DNA of 64,000 nt from assembly GCA_001464375.1 (NCBI GenBank), contig LNEW01000145.1, positions 1-64,000 of the forward strand, in the 5' to 3' direction. Both the position numbers and the translations under genes were made by a program. Below the pieces are notes generated by a model. The model ran no database searches. It saw nothing but the letters and a program-made list of their open reading frames with translations, and had not been told where the DNA came from. Of this stretch, positions 8,880 through 16,224 are shown piece after piece; position 1 is the first letter of the stretch, and each line of letters opens with the position of its first letter. Origin of the DNA: Rhodospirillales bacterium Ga0074136. GTDB taxonomy: Bacteria; Pseudomonadota; Alphaproteobacteria; Acetobacterales; Acetobacteraceae.

Positions 8880-9181
8880 TCAGCGCGGGGGCGTTGGCGC
8901 CGGCTGCGGGACCACCGGCGCGCCAGGCGCTCGCGCGCCGGCTGTCGAGGTGCCCAGCATCCCCTGTGGCGTCGTCCCCGTCGCATCCGGATCATGCGCG
9001 TGCCCCGCTTGATCGTATGCGGGCTGTCGGTGCGCGGCGGGTGGTTGGCCGGCCCGGCATCGCGGCCGACGGAGTCGACCTGGCCTGGCTGCGGGCCACC
9101 GGCCTGCGGCGGCGTCACGGGCTGTGCGCCTGCCGTGCCAGCCGCCAGCATCAACACGGCAACGAGGTATCTCGGTCGCAT
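8880..9181 (-). pseudogene. Small secreted Gly/Pro-rich protein, apparently frameshifted
   Basis: An ATG at 9181 with a strong GGAGGA site opens a clean signal peptide (MRPRYLVAVLMLAAGTAGAQ) and a Gly/Pro-rich body (PPQAGGPQPGQVDSVGRDAG). Around 9000-9010 that frame turns into an Arg-rich run typical of a wrong frame. Meanwhile a neighbouring frame reads HDPDATGTTPQGMLGTSTAGARAPGAPVVPQPAPTPPR-like sequence and stops at 8880. The composition switch suggests one small indel near 9000. The family is unknown. If the first frame is really used, the product would continue to 8660 and overlap the excalibur gene, which is less plausible. Confidence 0.5.
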
Positions 9182-9278
9182 GGCGTCCTCCGTCTCTGCC
9201 GGGTCAACGCGCTGCCGCGACGGGGGTTGCCGCGCCGGCATCTGTCCCCGTCCGCGACCCTGTGCGACAAGGCCCGCC

Positions 9279-9905
9279 ATGATGCAGGACGGCACCGGCG
9301 CGTCGCGCCGCACGCCCCGGCAGGCGCGTCCCGCCGGCAACGCCCCGACCGTGTCCCGCCTCCGCGAGGCCGCGCTGGCGCACCTTGCCCGCTTCGCGGC
9401 CACCGAGGTTGCGCTGAAGCGCGTGCTGGAACGCCGCGTCGACCGCTGGGCCCGTGCCGCGGAGGCCGAAGGCCAGCCGCGCGAGCACATCGCCCCCGCC
9501 GCCGCCGCAGCGCGCGCCGCCGCGGCCGAGGTCGCGGCCGCCATGGTGCAGGCCGGCGCCGTGGACGATGCCGCCTTCGCCGCCAGCCGGGCGCGGCGCC
9601 TGGCGCGCACCGGCCGGTCGCGCCGCGCCATCGCCGCGCACCTGTCCGCCAAGGGCGTCGACGCCGAGACCGCGGCGGCCGCGCTGCCGGACAATGAGGA
9701 AGGGGAACTCGACGCCGCGCTGGCCTATTGCCGCCGCCGCCGCATCGGCCCCTTCGCCCGCGCGGCCGAGGATGCCGATGCGCGGCGCAAGGCGCTGGCC
9801 GCCCTCGCGCGCGGCGGCTTCGGCCATGGCATCGCGCGACGCGCATTGGCGATGGACCCCGGCACCGCGGAGGACCGGCTGCTGGCCGCGCGGCGCGGCG
9901 CATGA
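9279..9905 (+). CDS. recX: RecX-family regulatory protein
   Basis: RecX binds RecA filaments and limits recombination and SOS induction in the cytoplasm. The 208-residue product shows the family's helical repeats: LREAALAHLARFAATEVALKRVLERRVDRWA, then GAVDDAAFAASRARRLARTGRSRRAIAAHLSAKGVD, and ALAALARGGFGHGIARRAL near the end. The first of two adjacent ATGs (9279, 9282) is given. The stop overlaps the azlC start (ATGA), so the genes are coupled although functionally unrelated. No recA is in the window. Confidence 0.88.
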   Translation: MMQDGTGASRRTPRQARPAGNAPTVSRLREAALAHLARFAATEVALKRVLERRVDRWARAAEAEGQPREHIAPAAAAARAAAAEVAAAMVQAGAVDDAAFAASRARRLARTGRSRRAIAAHLSAKGVDAETAAAALPDNEEGELDAALAYCRRRRIGPFARAAEDADARRKALAALARGGFGHGIARRALAMDPGTAEDRLLAARRGA

Positions 9906-10612
9906 GCGGCACGCGCGTCGTCTTCACCCGCCACGGCGTGCTGCGCGGGGCGCGCCAGGCGGTGCCGCTGGTGATCGGCACCTTCCCCTTCGGCCTGGTG
10001 GTGGGCGTGATCTCCGACGCCAAGGGGTTGTCGCTGCTCGAGACCTGGCTGATGTCGGGACTGGTCTTCGCCGGCTCCTCCCAGCTGCTGGCGCTGGAAT
10101 TGTGGACCGACCCGGCGCCGATCCTGGGCGCCACGCTGGCCGCGCTGGTGGTGAACATGCGGCTCGCGCCGATGGGTGCGGCGCTGGCGCCGTGGCTCGA
10201 TTGGCTGCGCGGGGTGCGGCTTTGGGGCACGCTGGCCACGCTGGTGGACCATTCCTATGCGCTGTCGGCCGCCGACCAGCGGCGGGGCGGGCGGGATGCG
10301 GGCTTCCTGCTGGGCGTGAGCCTTGCCCTGTGGCTGTTCTGGATGATCGCGGTGGCGCTGGGCCACGTGTTCGGCGCGGCGGTGCGGCTGCCGCCGGGGC
10401 ATCCGGTGTTCTTCGCCGCCACCGCCACCTTCTGCGCCATCCTGGTGCCGGTCTGGCAGGGGGTGCGCCGCGACCTGCTGCCCTGGGGCGTCGCAGCCTG
10501 CGTGTCGCTGCTGGCCTGGTCGGCGGGCCTCGCCGCGCCCTGGCCGCTGATGGCGGGCGCGCTGTGTGGCGCGGCGCTCGGCGCCTGGCTCGAATTGCGG
10601 CGGGCGCCATGA
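9902..10612 (+). CDS. azlC: AzlC-type branched-chain amino-acid exporter, large subunit
   Basis: This 236-residue inner-membrane protein belongs to the AzlC/YgaZ (LIV-E) family, which exports branched-chain amino acids with the small AzlD partner. The family hallmark GLVFAGSSQLLALELW and the N-terminal GVLRGARQAVPLVIGTFPFGLVVG are seen, with further segments at WLFWMIAVALG and AWSAGLAAPWPLM. Its ATG overlaps the recX stop and its stop overlaps the azlD ATG, a tight coupled pair. The substrate is inferred from the family. Confidence 0.93.
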   Translation: MSGTRVVFTRHGVLRGARQAVPLVIGTFPFGLVVGVISDAKGLSLLETWLMSGLVFAGSSQLLALELWTDPAPILGATLAALVVNMRLAPMGAALAPWLDWLRGVRLWGTLATLVDHSYALSAADQRRGGRDAGFLLGVSLALWLFWMIAVALGHVFGAAVRLPPGHPVFFAATATFCAILVPVWQGVRRDLLPWGVAACVSLLAWSAGLAAPWPLMAGALCGAALGAWLELRRAP

Positions 10613-10911
10613 CGCTGCGGATGGATGTGCTGCTGGCGATCCTGGGCATGGCGCTGGCGACGTATCTGTGCCGCGCCGGCGGCTACGCGCTGTTCCGCGC
10701 ATTCCGCCCGCCGCGCGCGGTCGAGGTCGCGCTGCAGCACCTGCCGGGGCCGATCTTCATCGCCTATGTCGCGCCGGCGCTGGCGATACAGGGGGCGAAG
10801 GGCTTCGCCGCCGCGGCGGTGGTGGTCGCGGTGCAGGCCGCCACGCGCAACCTGGCCGCGGCGATCGGCGCCGGCGTGGCGGCGATCTGGGCCTTCGGGC
10901 TGGTCGTGTAG
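10609..10911 (+). CDS. azlD: AzlD-type branched-chain amino-acid exporter, small subunit
   Basis: The 100-residue protein has three to four predicted membrane helices (LLAILGMALATYLCRAGG, FIAYVAPALAIQGA, AAAVVVAVQAATRNLAAAIGAG). It matches AzlD/YgaH in size and in the R-x-x-G-Y region. It is the obligate partner of AzlC, and the two genes overlap by 4 bp (10609-10612). A 77-bp gap separates it from the RTX gene on the other strand. Confidence 0.92.
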   Translation: MTLRMDVLLAILGMALATYLCRAGGYALFRAFRPPRAVEVALQHLPGPIFIAYVAPALAIQGAKGFAAAAVVVAVQAATRNLAAAIGAGVAAIWAFGLVV

Positions 10912-10988
10912 CGCGGGCCGGGCGGCCAGGCCGCGTCCGCCATGCTGCCGGCGCCGGACGCGGTCACGCCCGGTCGGATGCGCCCGGG

Positions 10989-13724
10989 TCAGAACAGCGC
11001 GAAGTCGGACGTGGCGGGGTCGGGCAGGTTCGCCACCACCGCGAACAGGAAAAGCTCGTCGATGGTGACCGCCGCGTCGCCGTTCGCGGACTGGAACACG
11101 AACAGCGCGCTGTGGCTGCCGTCGCCCAGTACGAACAGCCGCGTCGCGTTGACCGCCAATGCCGCTGCCGCGCTGCCGATCACCGCATCGACCTGCTCCG
11201 CCGAGACGCTCAGGAAGCCTGCCGCCGGGTCGTCCACGAGCGCGCTGGCCAGCGGTGTCGCGAAGAACACCAACTCGGCCGTGGCCGAGAAGGTGCCGGC
11301 CGCGTTGGCGGTCGCGACACCGTCGATCACCGTATCGAGGTCGCCGACAAGCTCCTTGGCGATCCGGATCCGGTCGATCCCCGACTGGAAATCCGCCACC
11401 GTCGCGGCCGTGGCGAATGCGAAGACGCCGCTGCCGTTGAAGGTCTCGGTGACCGCGTTGGCGGTGGTGATCGCGTCGAAGACGAAGATGTCCGCGCCAA
11501 CGATCCCCGGCACCGACGGGTTGTCGCCGTAGAGGATGTCGCCCGCCGCGATGCCGCCGCCGGCGAAGTCGGCGCTGCCGGCGAACAGCGTGTCGTTGCC
11601 CGCACCGCCGATCAGCCAGTCGTTCTGGCTGTCGCCGAACAGAAGATCGGCACCGCCCTCGCCCAGCAGGCTGTCGCGGCCGTCGCCCCCGGTCAGCGTA
11701 TCGCGGCCCGTGCCTCCGCGCAGCGTGTCGAAATTGCCGCCGCCGTCGAGGAAGTCCTGCCCGTCGCCGCCATCCAGACGGTCGTCGCCGAGCGCGCCGA
11801 ACGCGCTGTCGTTGCCGAGGCCGGCCGACAGGCTGTCATCGCCGGAATTGCCGGTGAGCAGGTCGTTCCCCGCCGCACCGGCCAGCGTGTCGGCGCCGTC
11901 GCGGCCGGTGATGGAATCGTCGCCCGACCCGCCGCCGAGGAAGTCGGCGGCCACGTTGCCGAGGCCGGCGTCGAGCGAAACCCCGGCCGTGCCCAGGAAC
12001 TGCAGCCCCTCGATATGCGCGAGGCCCGCCAGGGAGGTGAACGTCGTCGAGTGCACGATATCGAAGCCGCCGCCGGCCAGTTCCACCACCACGTCCCCGG
12101 TCTCGGCGAAAAGGACGTCGTTGCCCAGGCCACCGACCAGGCGGTCGATGCCGCTGCCGCCGTCCAGCGTATCGGCCCCGGCGCCGCCCAGGATCGTGTC
12201 GTTGCCGCCGCCGCCGCGCAGGCGGTTCGCCGCGCCGTTGCCGAGGATGGCATTCGCCCCCGCGGTGCCGGTGGCATCGAGCGCGGGGCCGATCGCGCCC
12301 TCGAACGCCTGATGGGTCAGCGCGACATGGATGGCGTCGACCGCGCCCTGTGCCGCCGCCAAGGCCAGCCGGTCGGAGGCGGTGAGGCCGAGCGCGGCCC
12401 CCGACAGAATGATGCGCTCGATGCCCTCCATCTGCGACAGGTCGGCCGAGGCCAGCAGGACCGCGGTGTCGATCCCGCCCGCGTCGAAGCCGGTCGCGGC
12501 AAGCCCCGCGAGGCCGAGCACGTAGGTGTCGTTCCCGGTGCCGCCGAGGAAGGTCACGCCCGCCGGCCCGGATGCAGCGGTGAACGCGACGGCGGCCAGA
12601 AGGTCCGCCCCCGCGCCGCCGTCCAGCACATCGGGCGACGTGCCGTTCGGCCCGGCCAGCCCCAAGGCCGACAGCGTGTCGACGCCGTCGCCGCCGGCGA
12701 GGAGATTGTCGGCGGCATTGCCGATGATGAGGTCGGCGCCCGCCGATCCGCCGCCGACCCGCGCCGCGCTGCCCTCGGCCAGCACCAGCACCTCGACCCC
12801 GGCATAGCGGGTGAGCGCCGTGTCCACGGTCGCGATGACCGTGTCGCGCAGGCCATCCGCCGGCCCCTCGATGACCACGTCCAGCAGGTCGGTGACGAGA
12901 TAGGTATCGTTGCCCGCCCCGCCCACCAGCGTATCCGCCACGGCGTCGGCGATGGGCGTGCTCCAGGCCGTGCCGACCAGCCGCCCGCCCGAGAGCAGGT
13001 CGTCGCCGGCATCGCCTTCGACGCGATCGGCGCCGAGGCCGCCGGCCAGGCTGTCCGCACCATCCGCGCCGGACAGCGTATCCGCGCCCGTCCCGCCCGC
13101 GATCACGTTGTCCAGCCCGTTGCCCGCCAGCGCGGCCGCCGCGCCGGTGTAGAACAGGTTCTCGACCGTCAGCGCGAGGCCGGCGTCCAGCAGGCTTGTC
13201 ACGCTGCCGAGGATGCCGTCGCGGCCTTCGTCCGGCTGCTCGACCGCCAGGTCGCCGGCGCCGACCAGGTAGAGATCGTCGCCCACCCCGCCTTCCAGCC
13301 GGTCGGCCCCGCCCGCGCCGTCCAGCGTGTCGGCGCCGGCGCCGCCGCGCAGCGTGTCGCCGGCGGCGCCACCGGTCAGGCGGTTGTCGAGGTCGTTGCC
13401 GACCAGCGTGGCGGCCGCGGCGCCGGTGTAGACGAGTGCCTCGATCCCGCTCGCCCAGGCCTGCGAGAGATTGATCGCGAGGATGGAGCGGATGGTATCG
13501 AAGCCGCCGCCGGCCAGTTCCACCGCCCGGTCTGCGAGGGCGTTGACCAGGTACAGGTCGTCGCCCGCGCCGCCGATCATGGTGTCGACGCCGGGGCCGC
13601 CATCGAGCAGGTCGTTGCCGTCGCCGCCGATCAGCACGTCGTTGCCGCCCAGGCCCTGCAGCGTGTCGGCGGCCGGCCCGCCCAGAAGGGTGTCGGCCGT
13701 GGCGGCTCCGGTGAAGACGGGCAT
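10989..13724 (-). CDS. RTX-type calcium-binding repeat protein (predicted type I secretion substrate)
   Basis: The 911-residue protein is built almost entirely of haemolysin-type nonapeptides (GGxGxDxLx), seen in blocks such as GGNDVLIGGDGNDLLDGG, GGDGNDTIL-like and GGDGRDSLLGEGG. These fold into parallel beta-rolls on Ca2+ binding. The C-terminal 150 residues (GADIFVFDAITTANAV, VADFQSGIDRIRIAKEL) form the M10-peptidase-like secretion domain with the usual uncleaved signal. No N-terminal enzyme domain was seen: the repeats begin within 25 residues, so it may be a surface or extracellular structural protein or adhesin. The ATG 13724 is chosen over 13763 because the family start MPVFTGAATADTLLGG fits it. 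No ABC/HlyD/TolC export genes are nearby. Confidence 0.9.
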   Translation of the reverse strand: MPVFTGAATADTLLGGPAADTLQGLGGNDVLIGGDGNDLLDGGPGVDTMIGGAGDDLYLVNALADRAVELAGGGFDTIRSILAINLSQAWASGIEALVYTGAAAATLVGNDLDNRLTGGAAGDTLRGGAGADTLDGAGGADRLEGGVGDDLYLVGAGDLAVEQPDEGRDGILGSVTSLLDAGLALTVENLFYTGAAAALAGNGLDNVIAGGTGADTLSGADGADSLAGGLGADRVEGDAGDDLLSGGRLVGTAWSTPIADAVADTLVGGAGNDTYLVTDLLDVVIEGPADGLRDTVIATVDTALTRYAGVEVLVLAEGSAARVGGGSAGADLIIGNAADNLLAGGDGVDTLSALGLAGPNGTSPDVLDGGAGADLLAAVAFTAASGPAGVTFLGGTGNDTYVLGLAGLAATGFDAGGIDTAVLLASADLSQMEGIERIILSGAALGLTASDRLALAAAQGAVDAIHVALTHQAFEGAIGPALDATGTAGANAILGNGAANRLRGGGGNDTILGGAGADTLDGGSGIDRLVGGLGNDVLFAETGDVVVELAGGGFDIVHSTTFTSLAGLAHIEGLQFLGTAGVSLDAGLGNVAADFLGGGSGDDSITGRDGADTLAGAAGNDLLTGNSGDDSLSAGLGNDSAFGALGDDRLDGGDGQDFLDGGGNFDTLRGGTGRDTLTGGDGRDSLLGEGGADLLFGDSQNDWLIGGAGNDTLFAGSADFAGGGIAAGDILYGDNPSVPGIVGADIFVFDAITTANAVTETFNGSGVFAFATAATVADFQSGIDRIRIAKELVGDLDTVIDGVATANAAGTFSATAELVFFATPLASALVDDPAAGFLSVSAEQVDAVIGSAAAALAVNATRLFVLGDGSHSALFVFQSANGDAAVTIDELFLFAVVANLPDPATSDFALF

Positions 13725-13872
13725 ATCGCGGTTCCGTGAACGTGACGCGCGGCACGGTGCCACGGGGTGTGGCGGAACGGAAATCGGTTTCGGCGGCGGC
13801 GGCGGCCGGGCGGCGCGGCCGTGCCGGGGCGTGGGCGCGGTACGGGGGCGGCGGTGTCGCGCCGTGCGCGGA

Positions 13873-13956
13873 GGGGACGGCGGGGTCGCGCTATGGCGCG
13901 GGGAACGTCGGGGTCGCGCTACGGCGCGGGGGACGCCGGGGTCGCGCTACGGCGCG
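13873..13956 (+). repeat. 3 x 28-bp tandem repeat overlapping the pbpC 3' end
   Basis: Three near-identical 28-bp units (13873-13900, 13901-13928, 13929-13956) share GGGGTCGCGCTA(C/T)GGCGCG. The third unit contains the pbpC stop codon. A degenerate copy may precede at about 13840. The rest of the 13725-13946 interval holds nothing else recognisable. Confidence 0.9.
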
Positions 13957-16007
13957 GGCGCAGCGACGGCGGCAGGCACCAGCGTGATGGTGATGCCGCC
14001 CGCCGGCGCCGGTTCCGCCCCGCGCACGCGCACCGCGACCGAGGCCGCGACGCCGTCGGCATCCAGCACCGTGACGCGATAGGCGCCGGCGCCAGGTGGC
14101 GTCCAGGCCACCTCGCGGCGCGCGGGTTCGGTGCGCAGCGGCGCGCCATCCACCAGGAAGGCCAGCGGCCGGCGTCCGCCGGCGGCGCGCAGCACCACCG
14201 GCCCGGCACCATCCGCCAGCGCCGCGCCAGGCGGCGGGAACAGCAGGCGCAGCCGATCCGCCGGTGCGGTCTGGCGCGGTGCGTCGGCCACCACGCGCAG
14301 GCCCTCACGCGGGGCGTCCGGCAGCAGGGCGAAGACGCGCGCCAGCACCGGCAGCGCGCCTTGACGGCCCGTGGCACCCGGCATGGCCGTGCCATCGGGC
14401 CGGCCAATCCATACGCCGGCGACATGCCGCGCATCGAAGCCCATGGCCCAGGCATCGCGCCCGCCCCAGGAGGTACCGGTCTTCCACGCCACGCCCGTCG
14501 GCCCGCCGCCCGGGAAGCCCTGCACCAGGATGGCGCCGACGGTGTCCGCCGCGCGGCGTTCGATGACCTGCTGCGGTTCCACCGCCGGGCCGGGCAGCAG
14601 GCGCAACGGCCGCGCGCGCCCGTGGTCGGCCAGGGTCGCATAAAGCGCCACCATCTCCCGCAGCGTGGTGCCCGCGCCGCCGAGCGCCAGCGGCAGCGAG
14701 GCATCCGCGCCCGGCGGCAACCGCGGCACCGCACCCGCCGCCTTCAGCGCCGAGGCAAAGCGCAGCGCCCCCACCTGGTCGAGCAACGCCACCGCCGGCA
14801 GGTTCAGCGACATGCGCAGCGCCTGCGCCGCCGTCACGCGCCCGGCGAAGTCGCGCGAGAAATTCTCCGGCGCGTATTCGCCGAAATGCCGCGGCAGGTC
14901 GGCCACGATGCTGCCTGGCGTGGCGATGCCGCGTTCGAAGGCCATGGCATAGAGGAACGGCTTCAGCGCAGAACCCGGCGAACGCACCGCGCGCGTGAGG
15001 TCGAGTGCCCCGGCGCGTGCTTCCGCCCCCCATTCGCCGCCGATCAGCGCGCGCACCTCGCGCGTGGCGACATCCGCCACCACGATCGCAAGCGCGGCGC
15101 GGTCTGGCAGCGTGGGGAGGATCTCGGCAGCGAGGCGCTCCGTCGCGCGTTGCAGCGATGCATCGAGCGTGAGCGTGACATGGCCCGTCGCCCCGCGCGC
15201 CATCTCACGCGTCAGGTGTGGCGCGAGGCGCGGCATGTCGCGGCGACGCTCCGGCATGGCCGCGGCGATCGACAGCGCCCGGTCGGCCTCCGACATGCCC
15301 GCCGCCGGCCCGCCACGGCGCGCCAGCACCGCATCGCGCGCCGCCCGCGCCGCATCCGGGTGACGGTCCGGCCGCAACGACGCGGGTCGCCGCGCCAGCG
15401 CCACCAGCAGCGCCGATTCCGCCGCATCCAGCCGCGCCGCCGGCCGGCCGAACCAGGCGAGCGCCCCGGCGCGCATCCCCTCGATGTTCCCACCCTGCGG
15501 CGCCAGCGTCAGCCAGATGCCGAGGATCTCGTCCTTGGAGAATCGCGCCTCCAGTTGCAGCGCGCGGAACATCTCGATCGCCTTCGAGCGCAACGTGCGC
15601 GGCCGCGGTTCCAGCAGCCGCGCCGCCTGCATGGTCAGCGTCGATCCACCCGACACCACGCGCCCCGCCCGCACCCACTGCACCACGGCCCGCCCGAGCG
15701 CCACGAGATCGACACCAGGATGGCCGCGAAAGCGACGGTCCTCAGCCGCCACCAGTAACTCCGCCAACACCGGCGGCACGTCAGCCACCGCCGTGCGCAA
15801 CCGCCACACACCGCCCGGCGCCGGCAAAACCGACAACGTGCGCCCGTCACGGTCGAACACCTCGACACCCGCGGCATGAAGACGCGACAGGTCCGGCGGG
15901 AAGCTCCTGTCGAGCGCCAGCACGGCGAGGATCGCGGTGACGGCGATGAGAAGGGCTGCGCCGGCGCGACGGAAGGCGGGGAGGGCCCTGCCCTCCCCGG
16001 ACCCCAC
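13947..16007 (-). CDS. pbpC: Penicillin-binding protein 1C (class A, bifunctional)
   Basis: PBP1C is an inner-membrane periplasmic peptidoglycan synthase. A membrane anchor (AALLIAVTAILAVLAL) precedes the glycosyltransferase domain, with catalytic Glu in AAEDRRF, then GGSTLTMQ and LAPQGGNIEG. The transpeptidase domain follows with SPGSALKPF (SxxK Ser), SLN and KTGTSWGG. The C-terminus ends in a small beta domain (about 90 residues), as in PBP1C. The start is uncertain: there is no ATG. The GTG at 16007 is taken; the frame extends to a GTG at 16097, which would run through a palindrome. The gene lies downstream of the macroglobulin gene, the same pairing as yfhM-pbpC in E. coli. The stop lies inside a tandem repeat. 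Confidence 0.93.
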   Translation of the reverse strand: MGSGEGRALPAFRRAGAALLIAVTAILAVLALDRSFPPDLSRLHAAGVEVFDRDGRTLSVLPAPGGVWRLRTAVADVPPVLAELLVAAEDRRFRGHPGVDLVALGRAVVQWVRAGRVVSGGSTLTMQAARLLEPRPRTLRSKAIEMFRALQLEARFSKDEILGIWLTLAPQGGNIEGMRAGALAWFGRPAARLDAAESALLVALARRPASLRPDRHPDAARAARDAVLARRGGPAAGMSEADRALSIAAAMPERRRDMPRLAPHLTREMARGATGHVTLTLDASLQRATERLAAEILPTLPDRAALAIVVADVATREVRALIGGEWGAEARAGALDLTRAVRSPGSALKPFLYAMAFERGIATPGSIVADLPRHFGEYAPENFSRDFAGRVTAAQALRMSLNLPAVALLDQVGALRFASALKAAGAVPRLPPGADASLPLALGGAGTTLREMVALYATLADHGRARPLRLLPGPAVEPQQVIERRAADTVGAILVQGFPGGGPTGVAWKTGTSWGGRDAWAMGFDARHVAGVWIGRPDGTAMPGATGRQGALPVLARVFALLPDAPREGLRVVADAPRQTAPADRLRLLFPPPGAALADGAGPVVLRAAGGRRPLAFLVDGAPLRTEPARREVAWTPPGAGAYRVTVLDADGVAASVAVRVRGAEPAPAGGITITLVPAAVAAPAP

Positions 16008-16197
16008 CCGCCAAGGGCCTAAGGGCCCCTGGACCCCTCGAGTTGATCGGGGAGATTGGGGAGGGGCATCGACGGTGCCACCCGGCCCGACGGTCACGCC
16101 GTGCCCCTCCCCAATCTCCCCGGTTCAAAACCCGCGATCCAAGGGGCCGCAGCCCCTTGGTGGGGTGGGGTCCGGGGAGGGGCAAAGCCCCTCTCCG
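15978..16197. repeat. Nested inverted repeat between the macroglobulin gene and pbpC
   Basis: An inner perfect 21-bp inverted repeat (16048-16068 with 16102-16122) encloses a 33-nt loop. Around it, imperfect outer arms (about 15978-16033 and 16140-16196) are reverse complements of each other, sharing the CTCCCCGGACCCCACC core and its complement. Each outer arm also contains short internal hairpins (such as GGGGCaaaGCCCC). The whole could fold as a large cruciform or mRNA structure. It fills nearly all of the 217 bp between the two genes and overlaps the candidate pbpC starts. Confidence 0.85.
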
Positions 16198-16224
16198 TCA
16201 CCCGCCGCGCAGGGCGCGCCCCTC

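Noticed and set aside
10566-13739. 1,057-codon open frame on the plus strand opposite the RTX gene
   Set aside because: It is the antisense of regular GGxGxD repeats; its own product is a low-complexity Val/Arg/Gln string without domains.
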